A stretch of 64,000 nucleotides of DNA from an uncultured Bacteroidota bacterium (GTDB lineage: Bacteria > Bacteroidota > Bacteroidia > Flavobacteriales > Flavobacteriaceae): the NCBI GenBank assembly GCA_902604715.1, contig CACLAD010000001.1, forward strand, positions 1-64,000, given 5' to 3'. A program made the position numbers and the translations under genes. Shown piece by piece: positions 26,057 to 35,956 of this stretch; position 1 is the first letter of the stretch; each line of letters starts with the position of its first letter. Under the pieces are notes generated by a model that was given only the letters and a program-made list of their open reading frames with translations, did not search any database and was not told where the DNA came from.

Positions 26057-28672
26057 TTGAAAACACACTTCTTCAAATTATTTTTATTCCTAAGTTATAC
26101 ATTTTTTATAAACACCAATGTTAATGCCAGAAGCTATTTTCATGTTAATGACACCATTCAAAAAACCGATTCACTAAAAACTCAAAACAAAGCACTTTTA
26201 GGAAAAATTTTATATGAAGCTACAGATACAACGTCAATCAGTCCAAAAGAAAAGCTAATTAGACTTTATAATAACGCAAAGATAATCTATCAAGATATGG
26301 AGATTACTTCTGGGATAATTATAGTTGATTATGATAAAAACGAAATTTATGCAGGTAGAATCAAAGATTCTTTGGGAAAATACACTCAGCTTCCAGTTTT
26401 TAAGCAAGGTCAAGATGAAATCAAGCCGGATTCCCTCAAATTTAATATGGATACCAAGAAAGCAATAATATTCAATTCAAGAACAGAAGAGGCAGGATTA
26501 AATATTCTTTCTGATAAAACTAAAAAAGAAAATGACTCTGTTTACTATATGGATAGAGCAAAATTTACCACTTCTGCTGATATTGAAAATCCAGAATATT
26601 ATTTTCTGCTAAGAAAAGCTAAAGTGATACCTGGAAAAAAAATAATAACAGGTCCAACGAATATGTATATTGCTGATGTTCCAACACCAATAGGTTTACC
26701 ATTTGCATATTTCCCAATATCAAATAAAAGAAGTTCAGGTATAATTTTTCCATCATTTGGCGAACAAAACTCTAGAGGATATTTTGTGCAAAATGGGGGC
26801 TATTATTTACCAATTAATGATAATTTAGACTTGACCCTTTTAGGTGATTATTATACCAATGGCAGCTATGGTTTTAGGATTGAAAACACATATTTATACA
26901 GATATAAATTTAGAGGTAATTTAAGTTTTAGATTTGAAAATTTGATTCAAAGTGAAAGAGGATTTCCAGATTATTCTAAAAGTTCTATATATAATTTAAG
27001 ATGGTCTCACAGTCAGGATTCAAAATCTAATCCAAATTCTAGATTTTCGGCATCGGTAAATTTAGGTAGTAGTAAATACTATCAGCAGTCTATTAATCAA
27101 ATGAATGCTGCTAATTTCTTAAACAATTCTCTTTCATCATCTATTTCTTATTCCAAGACATTTCCTGGTGAACCTCAAGTTAATATGAGTTTGTCAGCTA
27201 CACATTCTCAAAATACAAATACACAAACAATAAATATGACCCTACCCACTCTACAAGCGAGTGTTTCAAGAATTTATCCTTTTGCTCCTAAAGTTGGTAC
27301 AAAAAAAGGTATCATTCAAAATATAAATTTCCAGTATAATTTAAGAGGTGAAAATAGAATCTTAACTACAGATTCCCTATTCTTCAAGAAGGAAATGTTT
27401 GAAAATGCAAAATCTGGTTTTCAACATTCGATTCCAATTAGCACTAATTTTAAGTTGTTAAAATATTTTAGTTTTTCTACAAGTGCAAATCTACAGGAGA
27501 CATGGGTTTTTAAAACAATTAATAGAGAATATGATGTTGAACTTCAAGAAGTGATAACAAACGAAAATCGTGGTTTTGACTCGTTTAGAACTTATAATTT
27601 TTCGACTAGTCTAGGAACAACTGTTTACGGAATGTATAATTTTTCAGAAAATAGCAAAATAAAGGCTATAAGGCATGTTATGAGGCCTTCTTTAAGCTAT
27701 GGAATATCCCCTTCATTTGATAAATATTATGATAGTTACGAAGTTATAAGTGCTGACGGCCTAACTACTTCTGATATTCAATATTCAAGATTTGAAGGAT
27801 CTATCTTTGGTTTACCAAATAAAAACTACGCTAGCTCTATTGCATTATCCTTAAATAATAATGTTGAGGCGAAAGTTGTTGATAAGGAAAGCGAAGAAGA
27901 TGAATTGAAAAAAGTTGTCATATTAAATAATTTAAATTTCTCAACTTCTTATAACCTCGCAGCAGATTCCTTGCGATTATCACCTGTAAGAATGAATGGT
28001 GGAACTCAGTTATTTAAAAATAAAATGAATGTCAATTTTGGAGCTACATTTGATCCTTATGCTTTAGATGAAAACAATAATAGGATTAATAAATTTCAAA
28101 TAAATGATGGAGGTGGTTTGTTTAGATTAACTAGTGCAAATCTTACGTTCAATTATGCATTTAGCAGTGATAATTCAGACAAAGATTCGGAAAGAAGTCA
28201 AGCTGCAATTGATGAATCAGTTAGAAATGGTGGTAGAGATGACGACTTATTCGGAAGAGCAATGGATACATCCACTGAGGAATTTTCACAGGTTGATAAA
28301 GAAAAGAAAGAAAAAGCCCCTGATAATCTATATAATTATAAAATCCCATGGTCATTAAGAATGGCATATGCCGTAAATTACAACAACACGGTTGGTCAAA
28401 ACGAAATTTCTTCCCATTCCTTAATGTTTTCTGGAGACATTGAACTGTCTCCCAAATGGAGCGCAGGAATTTCATCTGGTTACGATTTTAAAAATCAAGG
28501 TATTACCTACACACAATTGAGGTTTGAAAGGGATTTGCTTAGTTGGAGAATGAACTTTAGTTGGATTCCATTTAGCACAAACAAATCTTGGAATTTTTTC
28601 ATTGGTATAAAAAGCGGTATGTTAAGTGATATAAAATATGATAAGAGAAGGCAAAGAGATAAAATTTTATAA
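26057..28672 (+). CDS. lptD: LPS-assembly outer-membrane protein LptD
   Basis: An 871-residue outer-membrane protein that inserts LPS with LptE. The N-terminal signal peptide (about 1-25) is followed by an OstA/LptA-like beta-jellyroll (EITSGIIIVDYDKNEIYAG) and the LptD barrel with the family segment FAYFPISNKRSSGIIFPSFG. Many alternating beta strands follow, ending in an aromatic-rich tail. The start is TTG at 26057, since an in-frame stop lies at 26039-26041 and the next Met is about 75 residues in, past the signal peptide. It is followed by ridA after 13 bases. Confidence 0.93.
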   Translation: MKTHFFKLFLFLSYTFFINTNVNARSYFHVNDTIQKTDSLKTQNKALLGKILYEATDTTSISPKEKLIRLYNNAKIIYQDMEITSGIIIVDYDKNEIYAGRIKDSLGKYTQLPVFKQGQDEIKPDSLKFNMDTKKAIIFNSRTEEAGLNILSDKTKKENDSVYYMDRAKFTTSADIENPEYYFLLRKAKVIPGKKIITGPTNMYIADVPTPIGLPFAYFPISNKRSSGIIFPSFGEQNSRGYFVQNGGYYLPINDNLDLTLLGDYYTNGSYGFRIENTYLYRYKFRGNLSFRFENLIQSERGFPDYSKSSIYNLRWSHSQDSKSNPNSRFSASVNLGSSKYYQQSINQMNAANFLNNSLSSSISYSKTFPGEPQVNMSLSATHSQNTNTQTINMTLPTLQASVSRIYPFAPKVGTKKGIIQNINFQYNLRGENRILTTDSLFFKKEMFENAKSGFQHSIPISTNFKLLKYFSFSTSANLQETWVFKTINREYDVELQEVITNENRGFDSFRTYNFSTSLGTTVYGMYNFSENSKIKAIRHVMRPSLSYGISPSFDKYYDSYEVISADGLTTSDIQYSRFEGSIFGLPNKNYASSIALSLNNNVEAKVVDKESEEDELKKVVILNNLNFSTSYNLAADSLRLSPVRMNGGTQLFKNKMNVNFGATFDPYALDENNNRINKFQINDGGGLFRLTSANLTFNYAFSSDNSDKDSERSQAAIDESVRNGGRDDDLFGRAMDTSTEEFSQVDKEKKEKAPDNLYNYKIPWSLRMAYAVNYNNTVGQNEISSHSLMFSGDIELSPKWSAGISSGYDFKNQGITYTQLRFERDLLSWRMNFSWIPFSTNKSWNFFIGIKSGMLSDIKYDKRRQRDKIL

Positions 28673-28685
28673 TTAAATTTAAACT

Positions 28686-29066
28686 ATGAAAAAAATAATA
28701 AAAACAGAAAATGCCCCTGAACCTATTGGACCATATAATCAAGCAGTTATTGCTGGTGATTACATGTTCATTTCTGGTCAGATAGCATTAAACCCAAAAA
28801 ACGGAAAATTAATAACTGATGATATAAATATGGAAACTACTCAGGTTATGGAAAATTTGAAGGCAATTCTTGATGAATCTTCTTTGACATTTGACAATGT
28901 TGTAAAAACAACAATTTTTTTATCTAGTATGGATAATTTCTCTAGTGTAAATGAAATATATGGTTCTTATTTAGATAAAGACAATGCTCCAGCTAGGGAA
29001 ACTGTTGAAGTTAGTAAATTACCAGCGGGAGTTAATGTTGAAATATCAATGATTGCTATGTTGTAA
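28686..29066 (+). CDS. ridA: RidA family enamine/imine deaminase
   Basis: A 126-residue protein of the YjgF/YER057c/UK114 family, trimeric and cytosolic, hydrolysing reactive 2-aminoacrylate and similar enamines. Family features: APEPIGPYNQAVIAGDYMFI at the start, SGQIALNP, KTTIFLSSMDNFSSVNE, and the catalytic arginine in NAPARETVEVSKLP. Length is standard. Its last 21 bases overlap the 3' end of the convergent sugar-kinase gene. Confidence 0.95.
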   Translation: MKKIIKTENAPEPIGPYNQAVIAGDYMFISGQIALNPKNGKLITDDINMETTQVMENLKAILDESSLTFDNVVKTTIFLSSMDNFSSVNEIYGSYLDKDNAPARETVEVSKLPAGVNVEISMIAML

Positions 29067-29915
29067 TTTTTTTTGATGATATTTTAATAATCCGTCTATA
29101 GGCTTTCGAATTATATTTCCAGCATGTAAACCATATTTTGACAAGCACTTTTTCAGTTCTTCCTTGAGATAAAATGAAATTGATCCCACAAAATGAATTG
29201 GTATTTCCTTCGCATCAGTAAATTGTAAGATTTGTCTTTCAATAAATAAAACAAATCCTCTTTTAATCAGTGATTGACAATATTCTGAATCTTTGTTGTT
29301 TATAAGGAACTTAGCAAAAGTTGCTAAATATGTATTTGGGTTTGGCTGTTTATATAAATTATCCTTGATTGATTCTGCATCTAAATCAAATTTCTCTTCA
29401 AATTTTTTGGCTGTTTCATCAGGTATTCTATTAAAATAAAAATCTCTTAACAATTGTCTGCCAAAATAATTACCACTTGCATCATCCATTAGAATATATC
29501 CTAAGGATATAACTCTTTGGTTAATATTTTTTCCATCAAAATAAGTGCAGTTAGAACCTGTTCCAAGAATACAAACTATAGATTTTGAATTTTCTTCAGA
29601 AGTAGAATAAATAGCAGCATACGTGTCTTCCTTAATGGAAAATTCGATACAATTTTTAAAGATATCAGAAAATACATTTTTAATCAAAATTCTTGGCGGT
29701 TTAGTTCCACATCCCGCACCATAAAAGTGTATTGCTTCAACTTCCTTTCTGAATTTATACAATTCAAAATTATTTACAATCCTTTCTTTTAAGATATGAT
29801 TCGTGAGAACTTGCGGATTTAGTCCTAAAGTTTGAGTTTCAAAAAGTATTTTACCTGCTCTATCTATAGCTATCCAATCAGTCTTTGTTGAACCACTGTC
29901 TACAATTAAGATCAT
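29046..29915 (-). CDS. BadF/BcrA-type sugar kinase, N-acetylglucosamine kinase-like
   Basis: A 289-residue ASKHA ATPase of the BadF/BadG/BcrA/BcrD group. It has the phosphate-1 motif ILIVDSGSTKTDWIAID, phosphate-2 CILGTGSNCTYFDG, and DDASGNYFGRQLLRDFYF, matching bacterial GlcNAc/MurNAc kinases of this type. It most likely phosphorylates amino sugars recovered from cell wall. It follows gapA by 11 bases and pfkA further upstream, so it is read with glycolysis genes. The 3' end overlaps ridA by 21 bases. Confidence 0.85.
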   Translation of the reverse strand: MILIVDSGSTKTDWIAIDRAGKILFETQTLGLNPQVLTNHILKERIVNNFELYKFRKEVEAIHFYGAGCGTKPPRILIKNVFSDIFKNCIEFSIKEDTYAAIYSTSEENSKSIVCILGTGSNCTYFDGKNINQRVISLGYILMDDASGNYFGRQLLRDFYFNRIPDETAKKFEEKFDLDAESIKDNLYKQPNPNTYLATFAKFLINNKDSEYCQSLIKRGFVLFIERQILQFTDAKEIPIHFVGSISFYLKEELKKCLSKYGLHAGNIIRKPIDGLLKYHQKKLQHSNH

Positions 29916-29926
29916 AAGGTTTTTGG

Positions 29927-30931
<1,005 letters not shown>

Positions 30932-30940
30932 TTAGTTTAA

Positions 30941-31933
30941 TTAAATTGACATTATATCACTGACTTTTAATAGTTCAGTGTTGATTTTTGTTATTCCCTT
31001 AATTGCTTTTTTGAAGGGGGTTAATTTAACTATATTATTTTGTAAACCAACCATTGAAATAGTTTCACCATTAATAATTGATTCGACAGCTTTTACCCCC
31101 AATCTACTTGCCAAAACTCTGTCAAAACAGGTTGGAGAACCTCCTCTTTGCATATGGCCAAGAACAGCTACTCTAGCTTCATAATCTGAAAGATGTTCTT
31201 CAACATAATCTTTAAGCTGGAAAACATTTTCTCCTGTATTATCACCTTCAGCTACAACTACGATACTAGATGATTTTCCAGTTTTTTGACTTCTTTTTAA
31301 TGACTGAATCAATCTATCCAAACCTAGGTTTTCTTCTGGAATTAAAATCTCTTCTGCACCAGCTGCTACTCCTGTATTTAACGCAATATGTCCGGCATCC
31401 CTTCCCATAACTTCTATAAAAAATAATCTATTATGAGAGCTAGCAGTATCCCTAATCTTGTCAATTGCCTCCATTACAGTATTTGTTGCAGAATCAAATC
31501 CAACCGTGTGGGATGTTCCAAAGATATCGTTATCAATAGTAGCAGGAACACCGATTACCGGAAAATTAAATTCCTCACTAAAAATTAGTCCACCTGTGAA
31601 AGTTCCATCACCACCGATTACTATTAATCCATCTATGTTGTTCTTTTTTAGGTTTTCAAATGCTTCTTCCCTACCAGCTTTTGTTCTAAAACCTTTAGAC
31701 CTTGCGGTTTTTAAGATTGTTCCACCTTTATTGATTATGCCTTTAACACTTCTGGCATTCATTTCAGACATGTTTCCTTTAATTAATCCGTCATATCCTT
31801 TGGAAACTCCAATCGGGACAATTTTATGAAAAACACAAGTACGAACAACAGACCTTATTACTGCATTCATCCCTGGTGCATCACCACCAGAAGTTAATAA
31901 TGCTATCTTGCTAAATACTTTTTTCACAGTCAT
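30941..31933 (-). CDS. pfkA: ATP-dependent 6-phosphofructokinase
   Basis: A 330-residue PFK-A enzyme that phosphorylates fructose 6-phosphate. The ATP site TSGGDAPGMNAVIRS and GGDGTFTGG, catalytic PATIDNDI and the sugar-phosphate segment MGRDAGHIAL are all present. GGDGT at the position that discriminates ATP from PPi enzymes supports ATP use. It leads the glycolytic operon and is divergent from tsaD, with a perfect 18-base palindrome between them. Confidence 0.96.
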   Translation of the reverse strand: MTVKKVFSKIALLTSGGDAPGMNAVIRSVVRTCVFHKIVPIGVSKGYDGLIKGNMSEMNARSVKGIINKGGTILKTARSKGFRTKAGREEAFENLKKNNIDGLIVIGGDGTFTGGLIFSEEFNFPVIGVPATIDNDIFGTSHTVGFDSATNTVMEAIDKIRDTASSHNRLFFIEVMGRDAGHIALNTGVAAGAEEILIPEENLGLDRLIQSLKRSQKTGKSSSIVVVAEGDNTGENVFQLKDYVEEHLSDYEARVAVLGHMQRGGSPTCFDRVLASRLGVKAVESIINGETISMVGLQNNIVKLTPFKKAIKGITKINTELLKVSDIMSI

Positions 31934-31949
31934 AAATATAATAATCTAT

Positions 31950-31967
31950 ATGCTTATTAATAAGCAT
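31950..31967. promoter_or_regulatory. perfect 18-base palindrome between pfkA and tsaD
   Basis: ATGCTTATTAATAAGCAT is fully self-complementary and lies in the 80-base divergent spacer, 17 bases upstream of pfkA and 47 upstream of tsaD. A T run follows on the plus strand, so it could fold as a 7-bp hairpin with a TTAA loop. No plus-strand gene upstream needs a terminator, so an operator serving either or both genes is more plausible. It contains the same TTATTAATAA core as the aroC/dld spacer. Confidence 0.5.
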
Positions 31968-32013
31968 TTTTTTAATTCTTTTTTTTTAAGAAAACTAAGC
32001 ATAAATTTACACC

Positions 32014-33021
32014 ATGAAAGAAGACGTGTATATTTTAGCTATTGAAACATCCTGTGATGATACATCAGTCGCTGTTTTAAAGAACAAAAAAGTTCTTTCA
32101 AATATAGTCTCTAGTCAAAAAATACATGAAATATTCGGAGGTGTTGTTCCAGAAATTGCATCTAGAGAACATGATAAGTTAATTGTTCCTGTTTTTAAGA
32201 AAGCAATTAAAGAATCTAAAATTGAATTAAATGATATCGATGCTATTGCCTACACAAGAGGTCCTGGATTATTAGGTTCATTATTAGTAGGCACATCTTT
32301 TGCTAAATCTTTAGCATTTTCTCTAAATATTCCATTGTTAGAAATAAATCATATGCAAGCTCACATTCTTTCAATATATATTGAGGATAACCCTGAAAAA
32401 CCAAAATTTCCTTTTATTGCATTGACTGTTTCTGGAGGTCATACTCAATTGGTGATTGTTAATAGTCCTCTTGATTTTACTGAGATAGGAACGACTCTTG
32501 ATGACGCTGCGGGTGAAGCCTTTGATAAATCAGGTAAAATCATGAATTTAGATTATCCTGCAGGACCTAAGATTGACAAATTAGCTTTAAAAGGTGATGT
32601 AAATAAGTTTAAGTTCCCCAAACCTAGTGTTAAGGGTTTAAATTTTAGTTTTTCAGGATTAAAAACTTATTTTAAAAATTTCATAAGTAATCATCCAGAT
32701 GATTTTGTTAAAAAAAATATTAACGACTTGTGCGCATCTCTGCAATCTACAATAGTAGAAATACTAATTGATAAAATAGTTAAAGCTAGGGATAAATTTC
32801 AGATTAATGAATTTGTTGTCTGCGGTGGTGTTTCTGCTAATTCTTATTTAAGAAAAGAATTGAAAGGTTTGATGTTAAATGAGAAAATAAAGACATATGT
32901 CCCAAAAATTAATTATTCCACAGATAATGCTGCTATGATCGGTATAAATGGTTATTTTAAGTTTATTGAATCAAAATTTGGTGAATTATCTGACTTTAGT
33001 GTATCAAAATACCCATTGTAA
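32014..33021 (+). CDS. tsaD: tRNA N6-adenosine threonylcarbamoyltransferase TsaD
   Basis: A 335-residue ASKHA-fold enzyme that places the threonylcarbamoyl group on A37 of ANN-decoding tRNAs. N-terminal ILAIETSCDDTSVAVL, GGVVPEIASREH, metal-binding His113 and His117 (NHMQAHILS), VSGGHTQLV and C-terminal FVVCGGVSANSYLR and STDNAAMIG are all seen. Length is standard. The stop overlaps the rsmE start by one base (TAATG). Confidence 0.97.
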   Translation: MKEDVYILAIETSCDDTSVAVLKNKKVLSNIVSSQKIHEIFGGVVPEIASREHDKLIVPVFKKAIKESKIELNDIDAIAYTRGPGLLGSLLVGTSFAKSLAFSLNIPLLEINHMQAHILSIYIEDNPEKPKFPFIALTVSGGHTQLVIVNSPLDFTEIGTTLDDAAGEAFDKSGKIMNLDYPAGPKIDKLALKGDVNKFKFPKPSVKGLNFSFSGLKTYFKNFISNHPDDFVKKNINDLCASLQSTIVEILIDKIVKARDKFQINEFVVCGGVSANSYLRKELKGLMLNEKIKTYVPKINYSTDNAAMIGINGYFKFIESKFGELSDFSVSKYPL

Positions 33022-33728
33022 TGAATATTTTTTACTCTAATAACATTAATAAATCCACTAAAAAAATTATCATTCTTGATCAGGAAAATAGTCATTTAAT
33101 CAAAGTTCTTAGAAAAAAAATCGGGGATAATGTAAATATCACAGATGGTAAAGGGTTCTTATACAGTTGCTCAATTATTGAGTCTTATAAAAATAAATCT
33201 ATTTTGGAGATTGAAAATGCATTAGAATTCAAAAATGAATTACCAAAACTTAAGGTTGCAATCTCATTAACTAAAAATAAAGAGAGATTTGAATGGTTTC
33301 TAGAAAAAGCAACTGAAATAGGAATTAACGAAATATCCCCTTTAATATGTAGGTTTTCAGAGAGAAATAAAATTAATTTAGAAAGATCAATAAAAATATT
33401 AATATCTTCAATGAAGCAATCATTAAGATACAGGCTGCCAATTATTAATAAACCTGTTAATTTCAAAGATTATATCACGTCAAAAAGTAAAAATAATGTT
33501 AATTCATTTATAGCCACCTGTTTAAATTCAGACATTAGCTTGTTGAAGGAAAAATTAATTAAGGGTAATGATTCAGAGATTATGGTTGGACCTGAGGGTG
33601 GGTTTTCAAAAGATGAACTTGATTTAGCAAAAAAAGCTAAATTTGTACCCGTTTCACTTGGTAAAGTAAGGCTTAGAACTGAAACGGCTGGAGTTATGGT
33701 TTGTTCAATATTTTCAACAATTAATTAA
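33021..33728 (+). CDS. rsmE: 16S rRNA (uracil-1498-N3)-methyltransferase RsmE
   Basis: A 235-residue SPOUT-class methyltransferase. An N-terminal PUA-like region (HLIKVLRKKIGDNVNITDG) precedes the trefoil-knot domain with KNKERFEWFLEKATEIGI, MVGPEGGFSKDELDLA and the SAM-binding end VSLGKVRLRTETAGV. It is coupled to tsaD by a TAATG overlap and is followed 2 bases later by the AI-2E family gene. Confidence 0.95.
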   Translation: MNIFYSNNINKSTKKIIILDQENSHLIKVLRKKIGDNVNITDGKGFLYSCSIIESYKNKSILEIENALEFKNELPKLKVAISLTKNKERFEWFLEKATEIGINEISPLICRFSERNKINLERSIKILISSMKQSLRYRLPIINKPVNFKDYITSKSKNNVNSFIATCLNSDISLLKEKLIKGNDSEIMVGPEGGFSKDELDLAKKAKFVPVSLGKVRLRTETAGVMVCSIFSTIN

Positions 33729-33730
33729 AA

Positions 33731-34801
33731 ATGAAATCAAAAGAATTAGTAAAATCCGTAATAGTATTATCACTCTTAGCTCTTGTTGTGCTATTTATTT
33801 ATAAAATTAAGTTAGGTCTACTGTATATTTTTATAGCCTTGATATTATCATTGGTAGTAAATCCATTTAACAAACTTTTAAAATCTAGATTTAAATTAAG
33901 TAATGCCTTATCATCAATTTTTTCTGTTACAATGCTTGTTTCGTTTACTTCTATGATCATAGTCTTACTTGTACCTATATTAACTAAACAAGGAAAAAAT
34001 CTATCCCTACTTAATACATTTGAATTTAGAAATAAATTTAAATCTACAAGTGAAGGAATAATAAACTATTTAGAAAGTAAAAATGTAAGTATAATTGATT
34101 TTTTTACAGATCTTAATTTTATTTCTGAAATTGATTTTGCATTTGTTACCAAATTATTCAATTCAATTATATCTCAAATTGGTAGTTTAAGTATTGGAAT
34201 TATGTCTGTATTATTTATTACTTTCTTTTTTTTAAAAGATGGAAATGATATTTTTAGAACGTTGTTAAGCCAGTTCCCTTCGAAACAAAGAAAAAAATTA
34301 AAATTATCAATTGTCAAGATTGAAAATTTATTAACCCGGTATTTCTCGGGTGTTTTTATGCAAATAACGATCTTATTTATTCTTTACTTTATACTTTTAC
34401 TAATATTAGGAGTTGAAAATTCTTTTGCTATTGCCTTTATTTGCGCCATATTAAATATCATTCCTTATTTGGGCCCATTAATTAGTATTTTTTTAATGAT
34501 AATTTTATCAGTAACAAATAATATAGACGCGTTTATTTTTAATGATTTTTTATCTAATTCTATTTGGTTGCTTATTGGTTTCACAGCAATTCAAATGCTT
34601 GATAACTTTATACTTCAACCATTTATATTTTCATCATCAATAAAATCTCACCCGCTTGAGGTATTTATAGTTATAATTTTTTCTGGATTACTGTTTGGTA
34701 TCTTTGGTTTAATAATAGCTATTCCTGTGTATACTACGATAAAAGTTATTTATAATTGTTTTTTTGATACAAAAAAACTTATTGTAAACTTATTTAAGTA
34801 A
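33731..34801 (+). CDS. AI-2E family (PerM/YdiK-like) membrane protein
   Basis: A 356-residue inner-membrane protein with about seven or eight hydrophobic helices and the family signature NIIPYLGPLISIFLM near residue 245, followed by ENFILQP-like DNFILQPFIF and HPLEVFIVIIFSGLLFG. The family is named for proposed autoinducer-2 export but members also act as Na+/H+ or other exporters, so the function here is open. Last gene of tsaD-rsmE-this operon. Confidence 0.9.
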   Translation: MKSKELVKSVIVLSLLALVVLFIYKIKLGLLYIFIALILSLVVNPFNKLLKSRFKLSNALSSIFSVTMLVSFTSMIIVLLVPILTKQGKNLSLLNTFEFRNKFKSTSEGIINYLESKNVSIIDFFTDLNFISEIDFAFVTKLFNSIISQIGSLSIGIMSVLFITFFFLKDGNDIFRTLLSQFPSKQRKKLKLSIVKIENLLTRYFSGVFMQITILFILYFILLLILGVENSFAIAFICAILNIIPYLGPLISIFLMIILSVTNNIDAFIFNDFLSNSIWLLIGFTAIQMLDNFILQPFIFSSSIKSHPLEVFIVIIFSGLLFGIFGLIIAIPVYTTIKVIYNCFFDTKKLIVNLFK

Positions 34802-34899
34802 ATTAATTAGTTTAACGTTAATTTGAATTTACAAAATAATTAGAAGTTTGCTTTATAATGGTTGTCATTATATTATTTATTTTTACATAAAATAATTCT

Positions 34900-35562
34900 A
34901 TGAAAAAGAACACACTCAATTTGGTTATATTATTTGCTATTTTTTTTAATTGTGAAAACGAACCTGTAATTAACCCACTAGAATACAATTCTAATCTCAC
35001 AGTTCAGCAAAATCTAGTAAATGGTGTTTCAGTAATAGATATATTAAATTTTAATGATGTTTCATCGTTTTATGGAGTCGAATATGGCGGTGGATACATT
35101 TTTCATGTAAATTCAACTAATGGAGAAATTATGCTAGCTACAGACTACTCTGATATAGGTGATGTAGCTTGGGGTGATATATTTGATTTAGATACAAGTC
35201 ATGCTGTTGGTGATGGTGATTTGAATACACAGCAGATAATTGAGGGTAATCAAAATGATAATAGTTCTAACGGTACTGAGTTTGGAAGTGACAACTATGC
35301 CTTTAAAATTGTAGATGATCTTAATTATAACGGATATAATGATTGGTTTATACCTTCCAGTGGCTCAATGGAAATAATTTACAGCAATGTACATTCAATA
35401 GGTCTTGGGAATTTTAATGAAAATCTCATCTACTGGTCCTCTACAAAAGAAGGTTATTTTCCTTACGTTATGGCTTTTAATTTTGAATCATGGGGAGGTA
35501 TTCCTTTTCCAGGATCTTGCTTAGATGTCAATGGCTTACTAATTGCCAGAAAGATTAACTAG
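34900..35562 (+). CDS. lipoprotein with DUF1566 (Lcl C-terminal)-like domain
   Basis: A 220-residue exported protein. The signal MKKNTLNLVILFAIFFNC ends in a relaxed lipobox, and acidic residues right after Cys18 (ENE) resemble the Bacteroidota surface-export signal. The body has GGGYIFHVNSTNGEIMLA, a glycine/asparagine-rich middle, and GYNDWFIPSSGSMEIIY, YWSST and a final ARKIN, which fit the DUF1566/Lcl_C fold. Function unknown; surface exposure is inferred. It stands alone, 98 bases after the AI-2E gene, and ends 34 bases from the tRNA terminator on the other strand. Confidence 0.75.
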   Translation: MKKNTLNLVILFAIFFNCENEPVINPLEYNSNLTVQQNLVNGVSVIDILNFNDVSSFYGVEYGGGYIFHVNSTNGEIMLATDYSDIGDVAWGDIFDLDTSHAVGDGDLNTQQIIEGNQNDNSSNGTEFGSDNYAFKIVDDLNYNGYNDWFIPSSGSMEIIYSNVHSIGLGNFNENLIYWSSTKEGYFPYVMAFNFESWGGIPFPGSCLDVNGLLIARKIN

Positions 35563-35596
35563 AAAAATATCTTATTAACTACTTATAATAAATAAA

Positions 35597-35618
35597 AATC
35601 CCCACAATGGTGAGGATT
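35597..35618 (-). terminator. intrinsic terminator of the tRNA unit
   Basis: On the minus strand AATCCTCAC-CATT-GTGGGGATT forms a 9-bp stem (one G-U) with a 4-base loop, followed by TTTTATTTATTA. It begins 6 bases after the tRNA-Arg 3' end, the expected place for termination of the Ser-Pro-Arg transcript. Confidence 0.75.
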
Positions 35619-35624
35619 ATTCTG

Positions 35625-35698
35625 TGATCGCGAAAGGATTCGAACCTTTGACCGTCTGCTTAGAAGGCAGATGCTCTATCCAGCTGAGCTACGCGACC
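35625..35698 (-). tRNA. tRNA-Arg (anticodon TCT)
   Basis: A full 74-base cloverleaf reads on the minus strand: acceptor GGTCGCG/CGCGATC with discriminator A, anticodon stem TCTGC/GCAGA around loop CTTCTAA (anticodon TCT, codon AGA), and T arm AAAGG-TTCGAAT-CCTTT. CCA is not encoded. Last of three tRNAs in one unit. Confidence 0.95.
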
Positions 35699-35711
35699 TT
35701 ACTAAAAAATG

Positions 35712-35786
35712 TCGGGGTGGCAGGATTCGAACCTGCGACCTCCGCGTCCCAAACGCGGCGCGATAACCGGGCTACGCTACACCCCG
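35712..35786 (-). tRNA. tRNA-Pro (anticodon TGG)
   Basis: A 75-base cloverleaf on the minus strand: acceptor CGGGGTG/CACCCCG with discriminator A, anticodon stem CCGCG/CGCGG around TTTGGGA (anticodon TGG), T arm GCAGG-TTCGAAT-CCTGC. CCA is not encoded. Thirteen bases upstream of tRNA-Arg. Confidence 0.96.
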
Positions 35787-35789
35787 AAA

Positions 35790-35876
35790 TGGCGGAGAGA
35801 CAGGGATTCGAACCCTGGCGACGTTTGCACGTCGACAGATTAGCAATCTGCTCCATTACCACTCTGGCACCTCTCC
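35790..35876 (-). tRNA. tRNA-Ser (anticodon GCT), CCA encoded
   Basis: A class II tRNA on the minus strand: acceptor GGAGAGG/TCTCTCC, discriminator G, anticodon loop TTGCTAA (GCT, codons AGC/AGU), and a long variable arm CGACG-TGCAAA-CGTCG. The bases after the discriminator are CCA (35790-35792), unlike its two neighbours. First gene of the unit. Confidence 0.95.
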
Positions 35877-35908
35877 AATACTAAAAAGTATTTAATAAAA
35901 TGCGGTTG

Positions 35909-35940
35909 CAAAAATAGTTTTTCATTAACAACAACGCAAC
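35909..35940 (-). promoter_or_regulatory. promoter of the tRNA-Ser-Pro-Arg unit
   Basis: On the minus strand GTTG (complement of 35937-35940) is followed after 20 bases by TATTTTTG (complement of 35909-35916). This fits the Bacteroidota TTG-N(17-23)-TAnnTTTG promoter. Transcription would start around 35902-35904, some 26 bases before tRNA-Ser. Confidence 0.65.
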
Positions 35941-35956
35941 TATATCTAATTTTTTT

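Noticed and set aside
35624-35884. Plus-strand 86-residue frame
   Set aside because: It is the antisense of the three tRNA genes; its repeated GFEP-like segments come from T arms.
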